Of a stretch of 64,000 bases of DNA, positions 18,062-26,210 are shown piece by piece (positions within the stretch are counted from its first letter, which is position 1; every line of letters starts with the position of its first letter). The stretch covers positions 224,124 to 288,123 of the forward strand of contig NZ_LUKF01000012.1 of assembly GCF_001592755.1 (NCBI RefSeq). The letters run 5' to 3'. Origin of the DNA: Bdellovibrio bacteriovorus (GTDB lineage: Bacteria > Bdellovibrionota > Bdellovibrionia > Bdellovibrionales > Bdellovibrionaceae). Position numbers and translations under genes: made by a program. Below the pieces are notes generated by a model. It saw nothing but the letters and a program-made list of their open reading frames with translations. It had not been told where the DNA came from and made no database searches.

Positions 18062-18583
18062 ATGAAAACAAACAATATCTTTTCGAAAATTTTTAAAGCC
18101 CTGGCTCTTGTTTCTTTGTCAGTGTTCCTAGTGAACTGTAGCAAGGACAACAAAAGCTCTACGACAAACACTGGTTACGTTATGCAAAACGGTATTTGCT
18201 ATCAAAACGTAAACGGACAGCTGATTCAGCAAGCAAATACTTCTCTTTGCTATAACAGCGGAAGCGGCTACGTGATGCAGAATGGTCTTTGCTATCAAAA
18301 CATCAATGGACAGTTGATTCAGCAAGCAAATACGTCTCTGTGCTACACAAACACAGGCAGCTACGTTTACCAAAACGGCATGTGTTACCAATACGTGAAC
18401 GGACAATACATCCAGCAAGCCAACACGTCGCTTTGCTCGGGCTACAACACAGGTGGTTACACATCTCAAGTTTGTAGCGGTTACCATACTGATGGTTACC
18501 AATGGGTGAACTGCGGTGTTCAATTTAACTGCTCTGGTTACACTTTGATGAACCAGTCTGGTCAAATCACTCGCTGCCAATAG
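18062..18583 (+). CDS. lipoprotein with three 31-residue tandem repeats
   Basis: A 173-residue lipoprotein; the lipobox LVNC places the modified Cys near residue 26. Three 31-residue repeats follow, each with the pattern YVxQNGxCYQxVNGQxIQQANTSLC and two Cys, and then a Cys/Gly/Tyr-rich tail. The paired Cys in every unit suggest one disulfide per repeat. I recognise no family. The ATG at 18062 is chosen because it carries an AAGGA ribosome site and starts the signal peptide. It stands alone between two terminator-like hairpins. Confidence 0.75.
   Translation: MKTNNIFSKIFKALALVSLSVFLVNCSKDNKSSTTNTGYVMQNGICYQNVNGQLIQQANTSLCYNSGSGYVMQNGLCYQNINGQLIQQANTSLCYTNTGSYVYQNGMCYQYVNGQYIQQANTSLCSGYNTGGYTSQVCSGYHTDGYQWVNCGVQFNCSGYTLMNQSGQITRCQ
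18173..18451 (+). repeat. three 93-bp tandem repeats inside the lipoprotein gene
   Basis: Units begin at 18173, 18266 and 18359, exactly 93 bases (31 codons) apart. Units 1 and 2 are nearly identical at protein level and differ mostly at synonymous positions; unit 3 has diverged more. Confidence 0.85.
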
Positions 18584-18609
18584 ATCCTTGAACTTCCGAA
18601 AAGATATGC

Positions 18610-18631
18610 GGCGCACCACTCATGGTGCGCC
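18610..18631 (+). terminator. hairpin after the repeat lipoprotein gene
   Basis: GGCGCACCA and TGGTGCGCC form a perfect 9-bp GC-rich stem with a 4-base loop, 26 bases after the stop codon. Only a weak T-rich stretch follows. Confidence 0.6.
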
Positions 18632-18794
18632 ATTGTCTGTTTTGATATGCGTAAGAGCTAAGCAGATCTGATCCCCGAAGATATTGCGACGCGAAAAATA
18701 CGCTCCCAACTCTGCCTAAGTTTTCAGCTTCCCTTCCTGTTTTGTAAGCCTGTTGTTGACATAGTTTCTAACTCTCGCGAGATTGAAATGGTCT

Positions 18795-18812
18795 TTGGTC
18801 TAGCTAGACCAA
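18795..18812. promoter_or_regulatory. perfect 18-bp palindrome upstream of smc
   Basis: TTGGTCTAG joined directly to CTAGACCAA forms a perfect palindrome 23 bases ahead of the smc start. A TTGACA hexamer at 18756-18761 lies upstream, so the palindrome would fall near the start of transcription, a typical operator position. The binding protein is unknown. Confidence 0.5.
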
Positions 18813-18835
18813 GGGCGGTATGAGGGGAATGTTTC

Positions 18836-21800
18836 GTGAGAATCAAAAAAATTGAACTGATTGGTTTTAAGTCATTTAAAGATCGCACCGTCATTCACTT
18901 TGATGCTGGTATCACTGGTATCGTAGGTCCGAATGGTTGCGGTAAATCCAATATCGTCGACGCCCTCATGTGGGTTATGGGTGAAATGTCTGCGAAAGAT
19001 CTTCGCGGATCGCAAATGACTGACGTTATCTTCGGTGGTGCCGAAGGTTATGCGCCACTAGGTATGTGTGAAGTGTCTTTGACGCTTGAAAACGATGGTG
19101 GCGCTTTCCCAGCAAAATATATCAAACACACTGAGATCATGGTGACTCGTCGTCTTCACAGAAATGGTGAAGGGGAGTACTTCATCAATAAAGAACCAGC
19201 ACGTTTGAAAGACGTGCAAGAGATCTTTATGGATACGGGTGCGGGTTCTAAAGGTTTCTCTATCATCGCTCAAGGTATGATCGGTAAGATCATCACGGCG
19301 AAACCTGAAGACCGTCGTATGCTTATCGAAGAAGCGGCCGGTATTACGAAGTTCAAAGCTCGTAAGAAAGAATCTCAACGTAAACTTCAGGCGACAGACC
19401 AAAACTTGGTACGCTTGCAAGACATCATCGGCGAGTTGAAACGTCAGATCGATTCTTTGCAAAGACAAGCCCAACGTGCTGAGCGCTATCGCAACATCAA
19501 GAACCAAATCGAGGATTTGGATCTTTGGTTGTCTTCAGCTCAATACATCGAGCTAAAGCGTGCGGCAGATGAAGCTCAAGCGATTTTCAATGAAGCGCAA
19601 AGCATGGAAGTGGAAGGCGAAACAAACCTTTCGACTCTTCAAGGTCAGTTGGAAGTTCTAAAATTGCAAATTCTTGAAAAAGAAAAAGCAGTGGAAGAAC
19701 AACAAAACGAATTCTACGCAAAACAATCGTCTGTTCAGAAAAAAGAGATGGAGATCCAAGAGCTTCGTTTCGAAATCGAACAGGCTCGCCGTAACGAACA
19801 AATGACCGGCACGATCTTGCAAGAACAGCAAGCTCGTCAAGAGCTTTTGGCTCGCGATAAAGCGCAACTTGAAGCGCAAGTGGCCGAACTTAAAGAAGAG
19901 TCGGAGTCTTTGACGGCCGCCTTCACTGAAAAAAACGACATCTACCAAAACTTCAACTCTCGCATTGCGGAAGTGGATGAAGAGTTGACGACGAAACGTC
20001 GCGAGTTGTTCGCGGTAGGGCAGTCCGAATCTTCTTTGGATGCGCGCGTGAACTCTTTGTCAGCACAAATCGCTGATTTGACAGAGCGCCAAGATAACGA
20101 ACAACAAGTCGTGAACGAACTTCGCGAAAAACAAGTTGAGTTCGAAGCTCGTCGTAAAAAAGTATTCGGTGAACTTGAAAAAGAACGCCAAATGCAATTG
20201 GACTTGGCTTCTGACGTAGACTCATTTGAAGCAAACAAAAAGATCCTGACAGAATCTGTCGCCGAGAAAAAAGCCGAAGTTGAATCTTTCAAAGATTCTT
20301 TGAATGAAGTGGCTTCTCGTTTGTACGGTCTAGAGAACTTGCAAAACAACTTCGAGGGTTTCCAAGAAGGTGTGAAGCAAGTCATGCTATGGCAGAAAAC
20401 TCGCACTCAAGAGATGATGGCCGATGGTTCTGTAGTGACTCACTTCCAACCGGTTTCTGAGGTTGTCGAAGTTCCTGCAGAATACGAAGTGGCGATGGAA
20501 GCGGCATTGGGTTCACGCCTGCAAATGCTTCTTTCTTCAGATGCGAATATCGCAGTAGACGCAGTGACACATCTTAAAGAACAAAAATCAGGTCGTTCTA
20601 GCTTCCTATCAGCTAGCGACAAAGGTTTGACGTTCAACCGTTCTGAAGCCCCTGTAGGTGAAGACGGTGTTCAAGCCATCCTTAAAGATGTTGTTCAAGC
20701 CGCTGATAAATTTAAAAACACAGTGACTTATATGTTGGACGGAGTCGCGATTGTTGACTCTATCCGCACGGCTTTGAATCTTCGTGCAAAATACGAAGGC
20801 TGGACATTCGTGACTCTTGACGGGGACACGTTGACAGCGGACGGAGTTTTGACGGGTGGTTCCTCTGAATCAGCGGATTCAGGTGTTTTGAAGCGCCGTC
20901 GTGAAATCAAAGAATTGTCAGAGAAAAAAGACGAATTCGCCGGCAAGTTGCAATTGGCTCAGATGGTTTTGAAAAAGACGGAAGAGCAATTGGCCAATGT
21001 CTTGAATGATTTCGAAGGTGCGCAAAAACGTAAGATCGATCAAGAGATCAAAGTTACAGAACTAAGAAAAGACCTTGAGCGCGCTGAAAACGAATTGGTG
21101 AACGCCCAAACGGCGGTAGAACGCCAAGAACGCGAACTTAAGAAAATCACAGAGCAAGTGGAACTTCAGGAGCAAAAACTTGAAGAATTGAACGAAGCTT
21201 TGCTGGAGGCTCGCGAAAAGAAAGTTCTTCTTGAAGGCGAAGTGGAGTCTTTGAATACAGAGTTGAACTCAACTCGTACGGGCTTTGACGGCTTGCAAGC
21301 AGAAGTGACAGATCTTCAAGTGAAGTCCGCTTCTAAAACGCAAGAATACACAGGCGTTCTAAGACAGCTTGAAATGGTTTCTAAATCATTGAGCGATTTG
21401 GATACACAACTAGCTCGTATGAGCGAAGAGGCTGAAGGTTACAACTCTCAGATGACTGAGAGCCAAGTGACTTTGGAAGAAAAGAAGATCGAATTTGAAC
21501 GTCTTTTGACGGAAGTAGAGACTTTGAAACTTCAAGTGTCTCGTACAAAAGACGAATACGAAGTGATGTCTGAATCTGCACGCACCATCGAAGAAGAAGC
21601 AATGTCTTCTCAACGTGCGCGTAACGAAAGACAGCACAAAATGAACGACTCTCAACTAAAACTTGAGCAGGCGAAGATGAAAGAGCAGTACCTCATTGAT
21701 TCTATCCGTGAGCGCTACATGCTAAATCTTCCCGACGTTATTGAAAAATACGCAGATCGTGAAGGCGACTTCTCAACAGCGGATGCGGAATTGAAAGAAC

Positions 21801-22423
21801 TTCGTGAAAAACTTGCTAAGATCGGTGAAGTCAATCTTTCAGCGATTGAAGAGTACGAAGAGACAGCTCAACGTTACGAGTTCTTGACGAAACAACACGC
21901 CGATTTGACCGAAGCTAAAGAACAGCTTCGTAAAGTGATCGATCGTATCAACAGAATCTGCTCGAAACGTTTCAAAGAGACGTTTGACCTTGTGAACGAC
22001 AGATTCACTCGCGTATTCCCAGTGCTTTTCGGCGGTGGGGAAGCGAAGTTGGAATTGATCGAAAATGAAGAAAAAGGCGAAATGGGTATCGAGATCATCG
22101 CGCGTCCTCCGGGCAAAAAGATGCAAAACGTGTCTTTGATGTCGGGTGGAGAGAAAGCTTTGACAGCGGTAGCGCTGGTCTTCTCGATCTTCCTAGTGAA
22201 ACCTTCTCCATACTGTTTGCTGGATGAGGTTGACGCTCCACTTGATGATGCGAACGTATTCCGTTTCAACGACCTTGTTCGTGAGATGGCAAAACGCTCT
22301 CAAATCATCGTAGTTACGCATAATAAACACACGATGGAAGTGGCTAAGAAACTTTACGGTGTGACGATGCAAGAGCGCGGTGTTTCGACAATGGTTTCTG
22401 TTTCTTTGCAGGACATCCACTAG
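18836..22423 (+). CDS. smc: chromosome segregation ATPase SMC
   Basis: A 1195-residue SMC protein of usual length. The Walker A motif is in GPNGCGKSNIVDALMWVMGE near residue 30. Two long coiled coils flank the hinge domain at about residues 500-680, where the Gly-rich TADGVLTGGSSES lies. The C-terminal head has the signature VSLMSGGEKALTAVALVF and Walker B CLLDEVDAPLDDANV. SMC dimers compact and segregate the chromosome, normally with ScpA and ScpB, which are not in this window. It starts at GTG with a GAGGGG ribosome site. Confidence 0.97.
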   Translation: MRIKKIELIGFKSFKDRTVIHFDAGITGIVGPNGCGKSNIVDALMWVMGEMSAKDLRGSQMTDVIFGGAEGYAPLGMCEVSLTLENDGGAFPAKYIKHTEIMVTRRLHRNGEGEYFINKEPARLKDVQEIFMDTGAGSKGFSIIAQGMIGKIITAKPEDRRMLIEEAAGITKFKARKKESQRKLQATDQNLVRLQDIIGELKRQIDSLQRQAQRAERYRNIKNQIEDLDLWLSSAQYIELKRAADEAQAIFNEAQSMEVEGETNLSTLQGQLEVLKLQILEKEKAVEEQQNEFYAKQSSVQKKEMEIQELRFEIEQARRNEQMTGTILQEQQARQELLARDKAQLEAQVAELKEESESLTAAFTEKNDIYQNFNSRIAEVDEELTTKRRELFAVGQSESSLDARVNSLSAQIADLTERQDNEQQVVNELREKQVEFEARRKKVFGELEKERQMQLDLASDVDSFEANKKILTESVAEKKAEVESFKDSLNEVASRLYGLENLQNNFEGFQEGVKQVMLWQKTRTQEMMADGSVVTHFQPVSEVVEVPAEYEVAMEAALGSRLQMLLSSDANIAVDAVTHLKEQKSGRSSFLSASDKGLTFNRSEAPVGEDGVQAILKDVVQAADKFKNTVTYMLDGVAIVDSIRTALNLRAKYEGWTFVTLDGDTLTADGVLTGGSSESADSGVLKRRREIKELSEKKDEFAGKLQLAQMVLKKTEEQLANVLNDFEGAQKRKIDQEIKVTELRKDLERAENELVNAQTAVERQERELKKITEQVELQEQKLEELNEALLEAREKKVLLEGEVESLNTELNSTRTGFDGLQAEVTDLQVKSASKTQEYTGVLRQLEMVSKSLSDLDTQLARMSEEAEGYNSQMTESQVTLEEKKIEFERLLTEVETLKLQVSRTKDEYEVMSESARTIEEEAMSSQRARNERQHKMNDSQLKLEQAKMKEQYLIDSIRERYMLNLPDVIEKYADREGDFSTADAELKELREKLAKIGEVNLSAIEEYEETAQRYEFLTKQHADLTEAKEQLRKVIDRINRICSKRFKETFDLVNDRFTRVFPVLFGGGEAKLELIENEEKGEMGIEIIARPPGKKMQNVSLMSGGEKALTAVALVFSIFLVKPSPYCLLDEVDAPLDDANVFRFNDLVREMAKRSQIIVVTHNKHTMEVAKKLYGVTMQERGVSTMVSVSLQDIH

Positions 22424-22451
22424 TTCGAAAAACAAAATCAGATCAAAAAAG

Positions 22452-22479
22452 AAAACCCCAAAGGAAACTTTGGGGTTTT
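22452..22479. terminator. bidirectional terminator between smc and the DbpA-type helicase gene
   Basis: AAAACCCCAAAG and CTTTGGGGTTTT form a 12-bp stem with loop GAAA; A and T runs on either side suit both convergent genes. Confidence 0.92.
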
Positions 22480-22516
22480 TTATTTTCATATTCAGGCCAA
22501 GATCGCAGTGGGACGA

Positions 22517-23902
22517 TCAGTGCTTTCGGACGGGATACTTCGTGCCTTTGATCTTTCCATTGCGAAGGCGGTCCATGGCTTGATTCACAGCCTTTCTGGA
22601 AATCGCGACATAGGTGACTTTATCAAGCACTTCGATTTTACCTACGTCAGCCGCTTTAAGTCCGGCCGTTCCGGTTAAAGCACCTAAAATATCGCCAGGT
22701 CGCAATTTATCTTTGCGCCCTCCAGAGATAGAAAGAGTCTGCATGCTTGGAAGAGTCATTCCAGTTAACCCATGCTGGTTTTTATAACCTAACGAAGGGC
22801 GAAGAAGCTTTCCACCAGTGAGTTTTTCAAGCTCCAAAAGTTTTAACGTGTCTTTGGGATTGGCTAAAGTGATGGAAATTCCCGAACGGCCGGCTCTTCC
22901 AGTGCGACCAATGCGATGAACGTAAGTTTCAGATTGTACGGGAAGATCATAATTCACAACCATCTCAAGAGCGTCGATATCTAAACCCCGAGCCGCGACA
23001 TCGGTTGCGACTAGCAAAGTGATACTGCCATTACGGAACATCGCCATCACTTGATCACGCTCGCGCTGATCAAGGTCCCCGTGCAACCCACCACAAGGAA
23101 CATCGTTTCTTTCAATGGCGGCAACAACCTCATTCACGGTTGCTTTCATATTGCAGAAGATGATTGTGGATTTTGAAGGATGTTGTTGCAACACGCGCAT
23201 CAAAACATTCAGCTTTTCATCCTCGTGAGCGTCGTAAACGATCTGCTCGATGGAAGAACTTTCTCCTTCGGGATCGGCGATCTGAACACTGACAGGATTG
23301 CGCTGATAACTTTTGCTTAAGGCCTGGATGGATTCAGGAAAAGTTGCGGAAAACAAAGCCGTTTGGCGTTTTGATGGAAGCTCTTTCATGATCGCACGGA
23401 TTTCTTTTTCAAAACCCATTTCCAGTATTTTATCGGCTTCGTCAAAAACCACTGTAGCCACATCATTCAGATCAATACGATCTCGCGTGATATGGTCTAA
23501 GATTCTTCCTGGAGTTCCTACGGCGATATGAACTCCGTTTTCTAAGGATTGCGCTTGGTCCCGGCCGGTCTGACCGCCAATGAGAGAAAGAACTTTAAGG
23601 CCTACAAACTTGCGACCCCATTTGCGGATTTCCGTAACAACTTGGGTGGCAAGTTCACGAGTCGGGCAGATGATCAATGCCTGAATGTTCTGATTTTCAA
23701 GATTTACTTTATTCAAGATGGGTAGTGAAAAGGCCGCGGTTTTTCCGCTGCCAGTTTTAGCTTGGCCCAGGACATCTTTTCCTTCCAAAAGAAGAGGGAT
23801 GCTAGCCTGCTGAATGGGCGTCATTTTCTCGTAGCCTAATTCCTGAACGACGGAAAGCAGTTCGGTGCAGAGTTTTAGGGAACGGAAGTCAGTTGAATCC
23901 AA
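22517..23902 (-). CDS. dbpA: DEAD-box ATP-dependent RNA helicase, DbpA type
   Basis: A 461-residue RNA helicase. The motifs are in order: Q-motif region GYEKMTPIQQ, Walker A AKTGSGKT, TPGR, DEAD, SAT, then the C-terminal RecA domain with ARGLDI and HRIGRTGRAG. The last 75 residues form a DbpA-type RNA-binding domain (GDILGALTGTAGLKAADVGKIEV), which in E. coli recognises hairpin 92 of 23S rRNA, so a role in 50S assembly is likely. I prefer the TTG at 23902, which has a GAGG ribosome site and gives the family length, over a TTG at 23971 that would add 23 unconserved residues. Confidence 0.92.
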   Translation of the reverse strand: MDSTDFRSLKLCTELLSVVQELGYEKMTPIQQASIPLLLEGKDVLGQAKTGSGKTAAFSLPILNKVNLENQNIQALIICPTRELATQVVTEIRKWGRKFVGLKVLSLIGGQTGRDQAQSLENGVHIAVGTPGRILDHITRDRIDLNDVATVVFDEADKILEMGFEKEIRAIMKELPSKRQTALFSATFPESIQALSKSYQRNPVSVQIADPEGESSSIEQIVYDAHEDEKLNVLMRVLQQHPSKSTIIFCNMKATVNEVVAAIERNDVPCGGLHGDLDQRERDQVMAMFRNGSITLLVATDVAARGLDIDALEMVVNYDLPVQSETYVHRIGRTGRAGRSGISITLANPKDTLKLLELEKLTGGKLLRPSLGYKNQHGLTGMTLPSMQTLSISGGRKDKLRPGDILGALTGTAGLKAADVGKIEVLDKVTYVAISRKAVNQAMDRLRNGKIKGTKYPVRKH

Positions 23903-24013
23903 AGGAACCTCGAGATCGATTATTTGTCTTTGGTGTACCAGAATGCGGCCTGGTTGCCTAGGTTCGCCCAAGTTTAAGTTGCTTTTCCTGCATGAATTTC
24001 ACATTGTAGGGCC

Positions 24014-24670
24014 ATGAAAAACGCCAAAGTCGGTCTCGCCATTGGAATCTTGCTTCTGATCGTCCTTTCTTTTTACTTCTTCGCGGCTAGTAAAAAGGGC
24101 CCCGACGCATTTTTGCGTAAAACTTTTGTGGCTTCTTCTTCTCAAGCTGAAAAGACCGCTCTTTCCGAGCCACACACTAGCGAAGTTCCCGATAATGAAA
24201 ACTCTGTTTCGCCTGAGTTCAAAGCCTGGATGGAAACCTCAGTTGAAAACCTCAATAGGTCGGTAGAGTCCCAAGAACAAACTGAAGAACTTCTAAAAAC
24301 GAAATCGGGGGCATTGTCTGTCCAGGAAAGTCAGTACCTGGCGACGATCGCGTTGCAGTCCTCGGCCCCTGCCAACAGTCGCATTTTTTCAGTGTATTTG
24401 TTAGGACTCGAGGCCGTTCACAATTTTTCCGCGATCAGCGCCGTATTAGAAGCCCCCTTGAGCTTTCAGGAAAAGCCTGCGACCCATTCACCGGAAGAAA
24501 CGCTGGCCATGCAGGAAAAGTCTTTGCGTCGCATGGCCATTGAAGAACTTTTAAAGAGCTACCAAAAAGGCGACCTTCCCCGTGAAAAGGCCGCAGCGAC
24601 GTTTGAGAAGATTCCCGACGCGCAGTTGAAGAAATACGCCCTCAATCGCCTGGCAGAGCTGACCAAATAG
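24014..24670 (+). CDS. membrane-anchored hypothetical protein
   Basis: A 218-residue protein with one N-terminal transmembrane helix (about residues 6-25) and a mainly helical, polar remainder that should lie in the periplasm. I recognise no domain. It is divergent from the DbpA-type helicase gene and followed by a weak hairpin with six T residues. Confidence 0.65.
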   Translation: MKNAKVGLAIGILLLIVLSFYFFAASKKGPDAFLRKTFVASSSQAEKTALSEPHTSEVPDNENSVSPEFKAWMETSVENLNRSVESQEQTEELLKTKSGALSVQESQYLATIALQSSAPANSRIFSVYLLGLEAVHNFSAISAVLEAPLSFQEKPATHSPEETLAMQEKSLRRMAIEELLKSYQKGDLPREKAAATFEKIPDAQLKKYALNRLAELTK

Positions 24671-24679
24671 GTGGCAGGC

Positions 24680-24709
24680 CACATGTTCCGCGAAAAGCAT
24701 GTGTTTTTT
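24680..24709 (+). terminator. weak terminator-like hairpin
   Basis: CACATG and CATGTG form a 6-bp stem around a 12-base loop, followed by TTTTTT, ten bases after the stop codon. Confidence 0.45.
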
Positions 24710-24801
24710 GTAATAGGCCGCATTAATCCTGCGTTTTTTTGGTGATATTGTTCTTGAGGCGAATACACTCTCCGCCAAGTTCATTAAATGGAGGGGATTT
24801 T

Positions 24802-26157
24802 ATGAACAAACTTTTCATCGCGTTAGTACTCACGCTTTTGGGTTCTACAAGCTTGGCTGCGGACTGTATTTCAAAAAGTGAAATGCAGACAATCGCTTCA
24901 CACTTTTCTCAGTTCAGACAATTAGCGAATAAAGATTACTGCTACGACGGCTCGCAAACAGCGAACCTTCTTCAGGCGATCATGTTCATGCGTAAAACAG
25001 CGTTTGAACCGAACATGCAAAAAAGCCAGGACGAGTTATTCTCAGGCCGTTTTTCTTCTAGCTGGTATGACTATTTCATCGGCCGCATCGAAGACATTGA
25101 CGTGCAAGCAAGCTGCCCTAAAGGTGTAGGCGCTTATGTTTATGGATTCGGCAACACCATGTACGTGTGCCCGATGATGTTGACAGAAAGTTTTTCGGCA
25201 TTAGATCGCGCGAGCGTTTTCATGCACGAAGCTCGTCATATTGACGGTTATCCTCATACAACTTGTTCTCGCGGCGCGCGCAAAGGTCTTTCTGGCGCTT
25301 GCGACACGCGCATTTCTGATGGCGGCTCCTACGCGGTGAGCGTTGAAACTTACGCGCAACTGGCTAAGTACGCGACGGACATTCATCCGGCGTTAAAAGC
25401 TTACGCCATGTCTTCAGCTGTGACTTACGCGGATGAAGCTTTCGAAGTTCCGGTGAAAATTGATCGTGAGCAAAAACTTTTGTTGATGGCGGAATCGACG
25501 CAGCTTTACTCCATGGATCTTGCTGGCAACAACAAGCTGACGGCTTTAGGAAACGCCCCATTCTTGGGTAAAATCGTTCCTCGTGCACAGCACATGATTT
25601 TGATTCCAACGGATCGCACTCAAAATGCGCGCTACATGTTCGCTAATAACGAAGGTGAAATTGTGCAGTCTGCGGGTGACTCTATTGTTGAGTACAATAC
25701 GCAAACTCCGGCACAACGTGCAGAACTTGCTGATCTGCATTTGGGCGCGCAATGGACAGCGAAGGTTTACACTTCAAAAATCACTTTTGCCTGTGACCCA
25801 CGTTCACCGTCAGCAAAAGACGTAAAGATCCCGCAAGGGGAGGCTGTTAGCATTCTTTACACGAACGGTTACTCTCGCGCGGCTCGTTCGAACTATCTTC
25901 TAGCTTCTAATGGCCAAGTGTATGAGTTCGGTTGCAACGAAAGAGGTTTAAGCCCTTTCATTAATCCAGTGAATACGCCGATGGCTTCAGGACTTGTAAG
26001 AGCTTACAAAGTGAACGGCCAAGTGATTGGTTTGACAGATGCCGGCTCGCTTGTAGCGGTGAACGGTACACAAACCACGCCGCTGAATACGGGGCTCGAC
26101 GGACAGATCTACGAGATCGCTCCTCGTGAATCCTTCAGCTTCATGGATGCACAATAA
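24802..26157 (+). CDS. secreted protein with HExxH zinc-peptidase-like motif
   Basis: A 451-residue protein with a signal peptide cleaved near SLAAD. In its N-terminal half a helix carries FMHEARHIDGYPH, an HExxH motif typical of zincin metallopeptidases, and a downstream YAVSVETYAQ segment could supply a third ligand Glu. Cys residues in CSRGARKGLSGAC could form a disulfide nearby. The C-terminal half is beta-rich and may be a partial propeller. Activity is inferred from the motif only. The ATG at 24802 has a GGAGGGG ribosome site. Confidence 0.7.
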   Translation: MNKLFIALVLTLLGSTSLAADCISKSEMQTIASHFSQFRQLANKDYCYDGSQTANLLQAIMFMRKTAFEPNMQKSQDELFSGRFSSSWYDYFIGRIEDIDVQASCPKGVGAYVYGFGNTMYVCPMMLTESFSALDRASVFMHEARHIDGYPHTTCSRGARKGLSGACDTRISDGGSYAVSVETYAQLAKYATDIHPALKAYAMSSAVTYADEAFEVPVKIDREQKLLLMAESTQLYSMDLAGNNKLTALGNAPFLGKIVPRAQHMILIPTDRTQNARYMFANNEGEIVQSAGDSIVEYNTQTPAQRAELADLHLGAQWTAKVYTSKITFACDPRSPSAKDVKIPQGEAVSILYTNGYSRAARSNYLLASNGQVYEFGCNERGLSPFINPVNTPMASGLVRAYKVNGQVIGLTDAGSLVAVNGTQTTPLNTGLDGQIYEIAPRESFSFMDAQ

Positions 26158-26164
26158 AAAAATC

Positions 26165-26192
26165 AAAACCCCGAGAGAGATCTCGGGGTTTT
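26165..26192. terminator. bidirectional terminator
   Basis: AAAACCCCGAGA and TCTCGGGGTTTT form a 12-bp stem with loop GAGA between the HExxH gene and the convergent propeller lipoprotein gene. Confidence 0.92.
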
Positions 26193-26210
26193 TTGTTTTT
26201 GAGGTTCTCG

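Noticed and set aside
18173..18451. CRISPR array
   Set aside because: The 93-base units are contiguous, in frame and encode a conserved protein repeat; there are no spacers.
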